The position numbers and the translations under genes were made by a program. Below the pieces are notes generated by a model. The model ran no database searches, was not told where the DNA came from, and was given only the letters and a program-made list of their open reading frames with translations. Below, one piece after another: positions 1-10,224 of a stretch of DNA of 64,000 bases. Each line of letters begins with the position of its first letter. The first letter of the stretch is position 1. This DNA comes from Globisporangium splendens (taxonomy: Eukaryota > Oomycota > Peronosporomycetes > Pythiales > Pythiaceae). The stretch spans positions 820,190 through 884,189 of the forward strand of contig VFIW01000009.1 of NCBI GenBank assembly GCA_006386115.1. The letters are read 5' to 3'.

Positions 1-2403
1 TCCCACCAAGAGCAAGATCGCATGTTCACCGTTACAGCATGCACAGTGGGCTGCTGTACTATGCGGTTGACGAAGGGGATCCAGCGAGGATCGTTGTCCC
101 CAACGACGAAGGTCTGCGTCATCGACTCTTGTACGAGTGTCATGACGGTCCTTCGAGTGGCCATCTCGGACGTGAGAAAACGTTTCTCAACTTGTCTCGA
201 GATTATTACTGGCCTCACATGTACAAGTGGGTTCGCAAGTATGTGCGTACTTGCGAAGTGTGCCAAAGAGTTAAGCCATCCGGCTCTACTCGGGCCCCAC
301 TTCGTTCATTGGCTGTCCCATCGGACAGTTGGAAGTCTGTGAGTATGGATTTCATATTTGAACTTCCAAGAGACAAACACGGCAGGAATGGCATCCTGGT
401 GTTTGTGGACCGATTTAGTAAGATGGTGCATCTTACTCCGGTCTCGGATAAGATCTCGGCAGAGATGACTGCGAAAGTCTTTGTAGACGTGGTGTTCCGT
501 CTACATGGTCTGCCCTCGGAGATCGTATCAGACCGTGACACTCGGTTTACGTCTAGGTTTTGGCGAACTCTGTTTGGCATTTTGGATACAAAACTATCCA
601 TGTCAACAGCAGCACACCCAGAGACAGAGGTCAAACTGAACGAGTGAATCGTGTCCCTGGAAGACGTTTTGCGCAGTGTTATGCGAAGTCTTTCGGAGAG
701 TGGAGTGCGTTCCTCCCACTCGCAATAGTTTGCGTTGAACAACTCACGCATGTCTCGACATGTCATACACCCGTTCTCTTGAACTACGGACTCCAATCGA
801 GAGTGCCAGCGTCGACTAGTGGATAGTGTTCTTCTACCTAAGTGGGGAGGGACTATGCAAGGAGCCACAGTCCGGCCTGACTGCTGTCACATGAGTTAAA
901 AGCGACTTTTGACGTCTGAACCTCTAGACGACATGACAAGTCGTGAGGAACACAATCGATGCTTTATTGTGAGGAGCAGCCGTTGTGGAGGTTGTATCGA
1001 GACGCAATTGCAAAGGCTCAGGATCTGCAAAGGAACAAGCCGCAGGTGGAAGGGAGAACAGCCGTGATATAAGATCAATGATCTTGTATTGCTTAGTACG
1101 GCTATCTACGTGAACCGCAGTGTCTAACTTGGGGAGTTCGAAACTTCTGCCAAGATATATTGGACCGTTCAGGGTAGTTAAATGCAATGGGGATGCATAC
1201 ACACTAGACATTCCTAAACGCATGCGACTACACCCTACGTTCTACGTAGGTAGACTAAAGCCTTACCTTCCAAGTGGGTCAGCGAACCCTACAGAGCCTT
1301 TGGCAGACGATCAAGTCGATCCTGAAGTCGCTCCACCAGCTCGCGGAGAGTCTGTAACTCATCGTAATGGAGCTTCTTCTCGGCAATAAAGGGCGCTGAA
1401 GCACATCAAAGGCTCGTCTTATTGTCTCCAAGCGAGAAGGCGCCAGGATACTTCCTCCACGAAGTATCCTCAAGAGAAGTCACTCCTCTTCCACAGGCGC
1501 AGTAGCCGTTCGTGATACGCATCACGGAGCATTTCTCAGCCTTATGGAGTCGTTCAAGCTCGGGCTTGAATCTTCTCGAACCTCTGTTCGAAAGTGACTC
1601 CATTGCCGAAAGATGGCAAGACATCAAGAGCAAGTCGATCTCGATCATGCTCCTTCACCGGTTTCGAGTACCAGCGTGCGAACTTCAAGAGCCTCGATCT
1701 GAGAGCCCGGGATGCGGGGAGGCATCTTCCACTTCCAGAGAGTCGCTCATCAGTTTTTCGAGTTCAGCCCCAACTCCTCTGATCGATCATAAGGGAGCGC
1801 GTAGTTGGAGAGTTTTTTTCGAGTCGATAGTCGTCACGAGGCTCGATCCGGACTCGTCGTCGAGGGAGAAGTCGTTGAAACCGTCAACGCTTCTACAGGA
1901 GTCCCCGGTGGCTGGGCTATCCCGTGGACCTGGACACGTGGGAACCTGAGAGACTCTTCAGTTGCTTCCCGACGTGGTTCACAGTTACGAACAGAGATTG
2001 TAGTGCTCTCGCGAGCACTAGAAAGACGAGAGCCAAGCTCTTTATGGTCGTTCTCGAGCGTGCCTCCTAGGTTCCTAGCAAACGCTCGACAAGATTCTCG
2101 TTCTCGAGTCGGACAAACGTCTTCCACGACTCGAGCTTCGCTGTGCTGGACTGGCCTGGATCGTCGCTGCCGGACATCTTGCGCCAAAGGAAGAACAACT
2201 CCTTGTAGAACCGACGTCCTCCACGCTTCTTGCGAATAGCGGAGATGTCGTACAAGCCGGGAGTCGTCCGCTGCCGCTTTGGCTCGGGCCGTTCTTCGCG
2301 CTTCACTTGGTCGCTTGATCGCTTCATGGTCAATTGGAAAGTGAGAGCGGGTGCCTCTTCCGAAAGAAGTAGAGTCCGTGATGGAACTTTAAGGGAGGGA
2401 TGA
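1..2403 (+). mobile_element. Ty3/Gypsy chromovirus, degenerate 3' half (copy 1)
   Basis: This is the 3' part of an LTR retrotransposon cut off by the window start. Positions 39-647 encode the integrase zinc-binding H/C region (YYWPHMYKWV, CEVCQRVK) and core (SMDFIFELPRDKHGRNG, VSDRDTRFTS). The frame breaks at about 630 and resumes near 617-826 (TERVNRV). Positions 1120-1389 hold the conserved linker (PRYIGPFRVVKCNGDAYTLD) and the rest of the chromodomain tail is scrambled by indels. A purine-rich tract, AAGGGAGGGA, lies just before the LTR at 2404 and fits a polypurine tract. Similarity to the 4.2-10.2 kb copy identifies each block. Several frameshifts and stops make it inactive. Confidence 0.85.
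2067..2327 (-). pseudogene. N-terminal part of the antisense ORF in Gypsy copy 1
   Basis: Starting from an ATG at 2327, 77 bases inside the LTR at 2404, this minus-strand frame encodes a basic N-terminus (KREERPEPKRQRTTPG, a candidate nuclear localisation signal) and then FFLWRKMSGSDDPG and WKTFVRLENENLVERLL. It stops after about 86 codons, and the downstream antisense sequence is broken by indels. A coiled-coil remnant (FKPELERLHKAEK) is still visible near 1540. It supplies the start that is missing from the antisense frame in copy 2. Confidence 0.45.
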
Positions 2404-3010
2404 TGTAATGGGCTAAGGCTGCCATTACATGCAAGGTGGCTCTTTGTGTGTGTCACACACCACCTTGTGGAAGTGCATTGTGGGTGCGAAGGTATTGGGT
2501 GAAACACATAATAGTGATCCCCACATGCACAGGTGACGTCATCGTCTGACGTCAGAGCAATCTGTGTCTGAGTTGAGTGTTGGTCGCTCGCAATCATTGA
2601 GATTCGGCGTGATTACGCACAACAGTACTCTAGACACGTGAGTGATGGTTCCTACTTGGGAGACTGCACTGGTGATGAGACCGACGTGTCTCTGCCACCT
2701 AAAGTGTGGCGCGAGCCAATCACTTTGCAGGGAACTTTCCACGGGACTTCAAGTTCAAGTTTCTCGAAGATCCCCTGGGTTCAACCTCAGTGTACCCAAG
2801 GTTTTATATATCAGATTCATAGGTTTTATTGTGCATGTTTAGGTTTTAGTTATAAAACCTCTAGGAGCCCTAGTGGTGTTTTACATGTAGTGTCAGGAAC
2901 CATAAGCTCATTTCAATTCAGTTGCATTTTTGCCAAGTTCCCCTCAAGTCTTCCTCTTCAAGCGCAAGCGTGCGTGCCGTGTTTGAGGCTGTCTCGGATA
3001 GCCTCTTACA
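2404..3010 (+). repeat. LTR, type A (3' LTR of copy 1)
   Basis: The LTR starts TGTAATGGGC and ends GCCTCTTACA, giving short inverted ends TGTAA/TTACA. Inside are two TGACGTCA palindromes (2534-2541 and 2547-2554), a CCAAT motif near 2725 and a TATATAT box near 2806. The sequence after it, CCTGGTAGCAC, looks like a primer binding site (TGG...). This LTR resembles the one at 10221-10808 more closely than the one at 3444-4088. Confidence 0.8.
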
Positions 3011-3443
3011 CCTGGTAGCACTTTGTAGTCCTTCCAACGACCAAGTCAAGAGTCTGCATAGGCCGCTTGTGTAGCGTGCGCGGACATTCCAAGACCCCTG
3101 TCCGATTGTGAGAAACAATGGAAGGGATTGAGACGCCGATGGGCTCGATGCCTGGAGAGACCGTGGAGCTGACGAATGAGCGTTTTCCTCATTTGTCGAG
3201 CCACGAGTGGGCAGCCCTCGAGCGTATGCGAGCGGTCATCGGTGAGGCGGCTGTGATCAGTTTGCTGAGATCAGCGTCACCGGATGAGCAGAGGAACGCG
3301 GCTACGAGCTTCATGCATCACGAGATCGTGAGCTCTCATCGACAGCCTGCAACTCCTGTCACAACGATGAGAGTGGCACCTCTGAAGCTCGATGTATCTC
3401 CGTACCGTGGCGGAGAGAACGAACCTCTAGCGAGATGGTTCGT
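3011..3443 (+). mobile_element. Truncated Gypsy 5' leader and gag N-terminus
   Basis: After the type A LTR come a primer-binding-site-like TGGTAGCAC and, from 3118, an open frame that starts MEGIETPMG and contains FPHLSSHEWAALERMR and RSASPDEQRNAA. The same block begins the gag of the next element (FPHLSSHEWMALERMR). The frame stops where the next LTR begins at 3444, so gag is cut after about 108 codons. The layout suggests an LTR shared between tandem elements, then interrupted by another insertion. Confidence 0.7.
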
Positions 3444-4088
3444 TGTAATGGGCTATACCTAGCCATTACATGAAGGTGGATCTGTTCCCAGATTTAGTGT
3501 GCCACACACACCTTTCATTGTGCATTGTGGAAGGACAATTAACAAGGGATTTCGGTATGACAGTCCCCAGCATGCACAATGTGACGTCGATCCTGACGTC
3601 ACGAGGCGCTCTCTGTGCCTGATGCAGTGCAGATGTTGTTCACTGACTAATCATACAGAGGATGACATTCCTGTACTAAGCAAGTACTGAGTGATGTGCC
3701 TAATTGGAACTGCAACTGGTGATGAGACCCCTTGTCTCTGCCACCTAAAGTGAGTGGCTGTAGCCAATCGCTTTGCAGGGAATTTTCCACAGGACTTCAA
3801 GTTCAAGCTTCTCGAAGATCTCGTGGGTTCAACCTCAGTGTACCCAAGGTTTTATATATCATATTCATAGTTTTTATTGTGTATGTTTAGGTTTTAGTTA
3901 TAAAACCTGTAGGATCCCTTGGGGTTCATTTGTAAGTAGCGACAGGAACCATAACCTTTTCAATTCAGTTGCAAATTTTTCTCCAAGCCCTCAAGTCTTC
4001 TTCCTCCCTCCGAGTCGGGAGATCGCTTCCTCTGGCACAAGCGTGTGTGCCGTGTTTGAGGGACTGTTTGGAACAGCGCCCTCTTACA
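3444..4088 (+). repeat. LTR, type B (5' LTR of copy 2)
   Basis: Starts TGTAATGGGC and ends CTCTTACA, and is followed by CC and the primer-site-like TGGTAGCACT. It keeps two CRE-like sites at 3582 and 3594, the first degenerate (TGACGTCG), plus CCAAT and TATATAT motifs. The 3' third differs clearly from the type A LTRs, including extra sequence around 4000-4070, so it is not a simple twin of the LTR at 10221. Confidence 0.8.
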
Positions 4089-4214
4089 CCTGGTAGCACT
4101 TCGAGCGGTCCTTCCAGCGACCCAGTGAAGCGAAAAGGTTTGACGACGCGGCTTTGAGCACGTCGCGCATTCCTGTCCAAGACCGAAGACCCTGCGAGCA
4201 TCCTTGTCGTGGAC

Positions 4215-5260
4215 ATGGATGCTACAGGAACCCCACTCGGTCCAGCAGTACCGGAAACTGTCGAGTTGACTATTGAGGGTTTCCCTCACTTGTCTTCTCA
4301 TGAGTGGATGGCGCTTGAGCGCATGCGAGATGTCATCGGAGAGGCTGCTGTGGTCAGTCTGCTTCGGTCGGCGTCTCCGGAAGACCAGAAGAGCGCGGTG
4401 GTCAGCTTCATGCACCACGAGATCATGTCCTCCCGGAAGCAGGTCGCAAACCCCTGTTTCCTCACTCAGGACGGTGCCATTGAAGCTTGACGTCTCTCCG
4501 TATCGCGGCGAGAGAACGAACCTCTCTCGCGATGGTTTGTCGAGTTGGATGCAGCCATCACTGCAAGACAACTGCGAGACCCTTCGCAGCAAGTGTTGTT
4601 CGCGATGTCCAACCTTGCGGGTCGTGCGAAGAGCTGGGCGTATGGCAAGCGTTTAGCCGATCTAAACTGCTTCCCCAGCTACGACCATTTCAAGACCGAA
4701 CTCAAGAAGGCGTTTGAACCTCCGCAGAGTGAGTTCCGCGCGCCGAGTTCCTCAAGCTTCGTCAAGGCCGTTTCGACCTTCACTCGTATGCACACCGTGC
4801 TCGCTACTTGGTGTCGAGCATCGTTGACGAGCCGATTGACGTTTCGACGCAAGTTGTGACGTTCATGGCGGGTCTGAACGATGGTCCGATTCGGAACCAA
4901 CTGTTCCGCGAGTATCCCAAGACGCTGGACGAAGCTATTGAACGTGCCATGCAAGAAGAGTTTAGCATGAAGCAAGCCAAGTTCCAAGGGTTTGCGTCGA
5001 GACCAATGCGGCAATCGAATGTTGCGCATGATGGTCCCGAGCCTATGGATATCTCGTACATTTCCACGCCTGGAAGTGAGCGTCCTCGCAACGATGGGAA
5101 GTGTTTCCGTTGCGGGAAGTCAGGTCACTTCGCTCGGAACTGCAAAGTGTCTTTGCCGGGTCGACAAACGACACAGGCTGCTCGTTCGAACAACCACGAT
5201 CGTTCTTACGGTCGTCGGTTCGATCGGTCACCTGGGCCAAAAAACGGGAATGGACAGTAG
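4215..5260 (+). pseudogene. Gypsy gag, frameshifted
   Basis: The gag protein would form the retrotransposon particle. It opens with MDATGTPLGPAV at 4215, then changes frame near 4470, again before 4545 (MDAAITARQL) and again near 4750-4810 (VDEPIDVSTQVVTFMAGL). A CCHC zinc knuckle, CFRCGKSGHFARNC, is encoded at 5101-5142 and marks the nucleocapsid end. Each block matches the retrotransposon gag fold region followed by the knuckle, but no single frame covers it. The stop at 5258 overlaps the start of the pol frame. Confidence 0.8.
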
Positions 5261-8200
5261 GGGAGGGGCCTCCTACTGGCCCGGAAAAGAGGACTGTGGA
5301 TGTTGTGGAAACACAGGACTCTGGCCCCAATGTGCATGATGCACATGCAGTTTCCACGAGGGAGAACAGTGTTAGTCAAACGTCAAGTTTGATCGTTCTC
5401 AAAGTTCATGTAGACGGTATTGCAACGCCTCTACGTGCTTTGGTTGACACTGGTGCATCGAACAATTTTGTTCGAAATGAAGTGATCGTCAGGCATAAAG
5501 TACCAATGCCTGATGCGAATGAAGACAAGACGATGATCGTCCGGTTGGCCAACGGGTCGACTGTGAAAATGCCAAAGCGCGTGGTGCGCTTGGCAATGAA
5601 GTGTGAAGATTTCCGAGGTGAAGACGAGTTCATTTTACTCGACCTCGATGACAAGTTTGATCTGATTCTGGGAATGCCATGGTTGAAGCGTTATCAACCC
5701 AGCATTGACTGGATGAAGATGAAGATCTCCGTTGACAAGTCACACGATGCTGACCTGAGCTGTGTGACAACGGATGAAGTGGTGTGGGTTTACACATCTG
5801 TGGAAGAGATCCCAGATGACCCTCGTGATATTGCGGTGTGCGATGGCCCCTCATGTTCACGAGCGGTACCCATCTTGAAGAAGACTACTGGAGGTGGAGC
5901 AGTCAGGCGCCAACAAAAGACTGTCTCCTTTGCCATCGACCCCATGGATGAGGCGATGTGCGTGGAAGAAACGAATGGGAAAAGAGCCGAAGAGCCATCC
6001 CGAGAGAAGAAGAAGAAGACCAGCAAGAAGAGTGTCCCGTGTGCTCTTGATCAAGGTACAAGTTACGGTGACGAAGGAAGTGTCCAAGCACAAGACATTT
6101 CAAGCGAGTTTGCGAATATCGCGGTCTACAATGAAGATGGTGACGTGGATGTAATCCGTCACGTGAAGATTGAAAATCCTCCAAGCTCAGTCGAAGAGTT
6201 GACTTCCTTGCCATGGATGAGCAAGAAGACGCTGAAGCGTAGCCTAGCGAAAGGCGAAATTTCGCAGGTCTGCATGATCGTCGATGTTGACGACGCAGAA
6301 GACATCAACACGGTATCAGCAACGGAGGCTGAAGTGTTCGATGAGAAGACACGGAAGGAAAGGTTCGAGGAGCAGTCATGGGACGCTCTCAAGACGAACC
6401 CCGTGTATGAACTTGTCAAGGAATATGAGGACATATTCCCAGACAAGGTGCCGGACGAACTGCCATTCGATAGAGGCATTCGTCATGAGATTGACATACT
6501 TCCTGGCACGAAGTATTGTATCACACGGCAGTGGCCGTTGCCAAGAGAACAAGTCGTTGCGATCGACGAGTTCTTTGCGCAACGTGCCAAGGCTGGGCAT
6601 GTGCGGGAGAGCAAGTCTCCACATTGCAGCCCTACTTTCTGTGTGAAGAAGGCAACTGGAGGTTGGCGCATTGTTCACGCTTTCAACAAGCTGAACGACG
6701 CTACCATTCCAGCCCAAACTCCGGTTCCACGCAAGGATATGATCCTTGATGGAATGGTTGGCAGCACCGTCTTTAGTGCTATCGATCTGAAAGATGGGTT
6801 CTATCAGATTCGAATGCGCGAAGACGATGTACCACTAACTGCAGTGAGTACCCCGAGTGGTATGCTGTGGGAATGGTTAGTGATGCCACAGGGACTGAAG
6901 AACGCTCCTGCGACTTTCAATAGGATGGTCACGAATTTACTTCGTCCATTGAGAGGGTTTGCACCGAGTTACTTTGACGATATATTCGTTCATAGTAAAA
7001 CCACGGGTGAAAAGTCTGACGTTGATGTTCATCTTGACCATCTTCGTCAAGTCTTTCAGGTCATGCGAGAGAACAAGCTCTACGCTAACCTGAAGAAGTG
7101 CATATTCTTTGCACCAGAGATCCCCGTTCTCGGTTGCTTTGTGGGAAAGCACGGCGTTCGAGTTGATCCGGAGAAGGTCAAAGCTATTGACGATTGGCCT
7201 GTGCCTCAGAATGTCAAACAGCTGAGACAATGGCTGGGTCTGGCCAACTACTTGCACAAGTACACGCGCAATTATGCAGCGTTGGTGCAACCGCTCACAC
7301 AGCTCCTGAAGAAGGACATTGAGTGGGAGTGGTCCAGTGACCATCAAATGGCATTTGCCGAAGTGAAGAGGAGTCTGCGAGAAGCTCCCGTGCTGGCAAT
7401 TGCAAACCACGACAAGCCTTTTCATGTGGTTTGCGATGCAAGCGATTATGTCATCGGTTGCGCCTTGATGCAACACGATGATGAGGGTCGAGAGCGAGTT
7501 GTGTCGTATCAGTCACGACAACTCCGACCCGCAGAACGGAACTACCCAGTTCATGACAAAGAACTTCTGGCGATGAAGTATTCTTTGGTCAAGTTCCGTG
7601 TCTACCTGCTTGGAGAGGAGCGCTTTGCGATCTACACAGATCATGCGTCGCTGCGTACAGCGGTAAAGACTCCTCACTTGTCTCAAAGAATGGCGAGATG
7701 GTTCTCTTTCTTTGCAGAGTACAACTTTGTTGTACACTACAAGCCAGGCAAGACGAACATCTTAGCCGATGCGCTGTCAAGACGTCCGGATTACGATCCG
7801 AAGACCAAGAGTGAAGACACGGACGGAGCGTGTCGACTCTGCGAAGATGTTCAAGCGATCGCAGTGCAAGCAACGACTACAGTGCGAGAAGAGATCGTCG
7901 AAGGGTACAAGTCTGACGAAACATGTCAGGACTTGTTGAAGTATTTCAAGGACCCTTCGGACAAAGCACTGCAGAGCTTGCCTGCTCGAACAAGGTCGCG
8001 AGTTCACCGCTTCCGAGTACACAATGGGTTGTTGTACTACGCGGTTGAACAAGGGGATACAGCAAGGGTTGTTGTTCCCAACGACGAAGGTCTGCGTCAT
8101 CGACTCTTGTATGAGTACCATGACAGTCCTTCGGGTGGCCATCTCGGACGTGAGAAAACATTTCTCAGTCTTTCCCGGGATTACTACTGGCCACACATGT

Positions 8201-9183
8201 ACAAGTGGGTTCGCAAGTATGTGAGGACTTGCGAGATCTGCCAACGAGTGAAACCTTCTGGTTCCACTCAGGCCCCACTTCGTTCATTGGCTGTCCCATC
8301 GGACAGTTGGAAGTCTGTGAGTATGGATTTCATATTCGGACTTCCAAGAGACAAACACGGACGCAATGGCATCCTTGTGTTTGTGGACCGATTCAGCAAG
8401 ATGGTTCATCTTGCGCCTGTTTCGGACAAGATCTCTGCTGAGAAGACTGCCAAGGTCTTTGTAGACGTCGTATTCCGTCTGCACGGACTACCAGTCGAGA
8501 TCGTGTCTGACCGTGACACCCGTTTCACGTCCAAGTTCTGTCGTGCACTGTTCGGACTTCTGGACACCAAGTTGTCCATGTCAACAGCGGCACACCCTGA
8601 AACGGACGGTCAAACAGAGCGAGTGAATCGTGTCCTCGAAGACGTGTTGCGCAGCTACGCAACGTCTTTCAAAGAGTGGAGTGAGTTTCTCCCTCTTGCC
8701 GAGTTTGCGTTGAACAACTCCACGCATGTCTCGACAGGTCACTCTCCCTTTTATGTGAACTATGGCATTCATCCTCGAGTGCCTGCTTCCATAATGGGTG
8801 AGGTCTCTACCTTAAGTGGGGGAGGGACTCCGGCTAAAGGCAATAAGCCGCAGTCGTCGTATGACCTGAATGCTGTTGCCGAGTTAAAAGCCAACTTTGA
8901 CTCGATGAAACCCCTCAACGACCTAACAAGTCGTGAGGAACAGCAAGTCGATGACTTTATTGTGAGGAGACAAGCCGTTGTGAGGTTTGTTCGAGACGCA
9001 ATTGCAAAGGCTCAGGATCTGCAAAAAGAACAAGCAGATAGGAGTGGAAGGAAGAACAAGCAAGTGTATAAGATCAATGATCTTGTATTGCTTAGTGCGG
9101 CAAATCTGCCTGAACACGCAGTGTCCAACTTGGGAAGCTCAAAAGCTTCTGCCAAGGTTCATTGGACCGTTCAAGGTGGTTAA
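5101..9183 (+). CDS. Gypsy pol: protease, reverse transcriptase, RNase H, integrase
   Basis: A 1360-codon open frame carries the full pol order of a Ty3/Gypsy element. The protease motif is LVDTGASNNF near 5440. The reverse transcriptase has FSAIDLKDGFYQI, MPQGLKNAP and the YFDD catalytic box at about 6970. RNase H has VVCDASDYVIG and YTDHASL. Integrase has H-H-C-C residues (GHLGREKTF ... CEICQRVK), VSDRDTRF and ETDGQTERVNR. Pol reads in a different frame from gag and overlaps its zinc knuckle. A one-base insertion near 9140 throws the end out of frame (SSKASAKVHW instead of SSKLLPRFIG), separating it from the chromodomain. Pol is otherwise uninterrupted, but gag, the 3' end and the LTRs are damaged. 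Confidence 0.9.
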   Translation: MFPLREVRSLRSELQSVFAGSTNDTGCSFEQPRSFLRSSVRSVTWAKKREWTVGEGPPTGPEKRTVDVVETQDSGPNVHDAHAVSTRENSVSQTSSLIVLKVHVDGIATPLRALVDTGASNNFVRNEVIVRHKVPMPDANEDKTMIVRLANGSTVKMPKRVVRLAMKCEDFRGEDEFILLDLDDKFDLILGMPWLKRYQPSIDWMKMKISVDKSHDADLSCVTTDEVVWVYTSVEEIPDDPRDIAVCDGPSCSRAVPILKKTTGGGAVRRQQKTVSFAIDPMDEAMCVEETNGKRAEEPSREKKKKTSKKSVPCALDQGTSYGDEGSVQAQDISSEFANIAVYNEDGDVDVIRHVKIENPPSSVEELTSLPWMSKKTLKRSLAKGEISQVCMIVDVDDAEDINTVSATEAEVFDEKTRKERFEEQSWDALKTNPVYELVKEYEDIFPDKVPDELPFDRGIRHEIDILPGTKYCITRQWPLPREQVVAIDEFFAQRAKAGHVRESKSPHCSPTFCVKKATGGWRIVHAFNKLNDATIPAQTPVPRKDMILDGMVGSTVFSAIDLKDGFYQIRMREDDVPLTAVSTPSGMLWEWLVMPQGLKNAPATFNRMVTNLLRPLRGFAPSYFDDIFVHSKTTGEKSDVDVHLDHLRQVFQVMRENKLYANLKKCIFFAPEIPVLGCFVGKHGVRVDPEKVKAIDDWPVPQNVKQLRQWLGLANYLHKYTRNYAALVQPLTQLLKKDIEWEWSSDHQMAFAEVKRSLREAPVLAIANHDKPFHVVCDASDYVIGCALMQHDDEGRERVVSYQSRQLRPAERNYPVHDKELLAMKYSLVKFRVYLLGEERFAIYTDHASLRTAVKTPHLSQRMARWFSFFAEYNFVVHYKPGKTNILADALSRRPDYDPKTKSEDTDGACRLCEDVQAIAVQATTTVREEIVEGYKSDETCQDLLKYFKDPSDKALQSLPARTRSRVHRFRVHNGLLYYAVEQGDTARVVVPNDEGLRHRLLYEYHDSPSGGHLGREKTFLSLSRDYYWPHMYKWVRKYVRTCEICQRVKPSGSTQAPLRSLAVPSDSWKSVSMDFIFGLPRDKHGRNGILVFVDRFSKMVHLAPVSDKISAEKTAKVFVDVVFRLHGLPVEIVSDRDTRFTSKFCRALFGLLDTKLSMSTAAHPETDGQTERVNRVLEDVLRSYATSFKEWSEFLPLAEFALNNSTHVSTGHSPFYVNYGIHPRVPASIMGEVSTLSGGGTPAKGNKPQSSYDLNAVAELKANFDSMKPLNDLTSREEQQVDDFIVRRQAVVRFVRDAIAKAQDLQKEQADRSGRKNKQVYKINDLVLLSAANLPEHAVSNLGSSKASAKVHWTVQGG

Positions 9184-10009
9184 ATGCAATGGTGATGCCT
9201 ACACGCTAGACATACCTATACGCATGCGTCTACACCCGACATTTTATGTGGGTAGACTGAAGCCTTACCTTCCAAGCGGATCAGCGGATCCTACGAGATC
9301 TTCCGCAAACGATCAAGCTGATCTTGAAGACTCTCCACTTGATTGCGAAGAGCAAACAGCTCATCGCTTTGGAGATTCTTCTCGGCGTAAAGGCGCTGAA
9401 GCACATCGAAGGACTCCTCCTTCACAGCTCCCAGCACGAGAAGGCGCGAGTTATACTCCTTGCGGAGTACCTCAAGAGCCGTCCCTGCCTCTTCCACAGA
9501 GCGCAGTAGACGTTCGTGATGCATTTCACGAGCCTTCTCAGCCTTTTGGAGTCGCTCAAGTTCGCCCTGGACTTGCTCGAACCGTTGCTCGAAACGGGAC
9601 TCCAAAGCCAGATACTGGGCGGGACCAAAGGTCAGCGAGTCGATCCGCGACTCCTGCTCCTTCACTTGGTCCTCGAGGCTCTCGCACCGATCCGAAAGGA
9701 TCGCATCGCGAACTTCCAGTGTCTCAATCTGAGCGCGATGAGCACTCTTCCACTTCCAGAGTCGCTCAATCGTTTTCGCGTTCAGCCCCACCCCCATTGA
9801 TAGACTCTCAGGGAGATCATCGCTGGGTGGTTGAGTCGATTGTTGATCATGAGGATCGACCGACTCGTGGGAAGAAGCGGTTGAGCCCTCAACGCTTCTA
9901 CAGAGTTCGGTGGCGTGGATATCCACCGAGCTCGGACACGTGGGAACCACGCCAGACATTGGAGTCTGATGTTCCCGATGTGGTCCGCAGCTACGAGAAC
10001 CACTTGTAG
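9143..10009 (+). CDS. Gypsy pol C-terminus: IN linker and chromodomain (shifted frame)
   Basis: Continuation of pol after the one-base shift near 9140. It starts with the GPF/Y-like integrase tail (LLPRFIGPFKVVKCNG, RLHPTFYVGRLKPYLPSG). A roughly 170-residue Pro/Ser/Arg-rich linker follows, then a chromodomain at 9820-10006 (WVVESIVDHED ... YRVRWRGYPPSSDTWEPR). Chromodomains at the integrase end are typical of chromoviruses and are thought to steer integration. The linker's low-complexity composition is what its complementary strand would force if that strand encodes the coiled coil listed separately. Confidence 0.8.
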   Translation, partial: KLLPRFIGPFKVVKCNGDAYTLDIPIRMRLHPTFYVGRLKPYLPSGSADPTRSSANDQADLEDSPLDCEEQTAHRFGDSSRRKGAEAHRRTPPSQLPAREGASYTPCGVPQEPSLPLPQSAVDVRDAFHEPSQPFGVAQVRPGLARTVARNGTPKPDTGRDQRSASRSATPAPSLGPRGSRTDPKGSHRELPVSQSERDEHSSTSRVAQSFSRSAPPPLIDSQGDHRWVVESIVDHEDRPTRGKKRLSPQRFYRVRWRGYPPSSDTWEPRQTLESDVPDVVRSYENHL

Positions 10010-10224
10010 CGTCGCCAGGGGCGACACTACGACGACTAGAGCTAGGGTTCGCTCTGTCGTCATCGGGAGTTCTTCTTTCGGCACGAGCGTTGCCGCGACG
10101 GAGAAGACGCTCCATCTTGTTCTCTTTCTCAAGACGAACAAACGTTCGCCATGGGTCTCTCTGGGCTGCGATGTGTTGGTTCGGATCATCACGATCGTTG
10201 ATCCGACGCCAACGGAAGAATGTA
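9291..10224 (-). CDS. Antisense coiled-coil ORF inside the Gypsy element (aORF)
   Basis: On the minus strand, opposite the pol linker and chromodomain, the frame stays open from the LTR edge (10224) to 9291, with a first ATG at 10115 (274 codons). The C-terminal 170 residues look like a long coiled coil (TIERLWKWKSAHRAQIETLE, LESRFEQRFEQVQGELERL, LRNQVESLQDQLDRLRK). The same protein is visible in copy 1, where an ATG at 2327 starts MKRSSDQVKREERPEPKR and continues through WKTFVRLENENLVERLL, matching WRTFVRLEKENKMERLL here. In this copy the N-terminus was removed by the deletion next to the 3' LTR. Antisense ORFs near the 3' LTR are known in some plant Gypsy lineages. The function is unknown. 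Confidence 0.55.
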
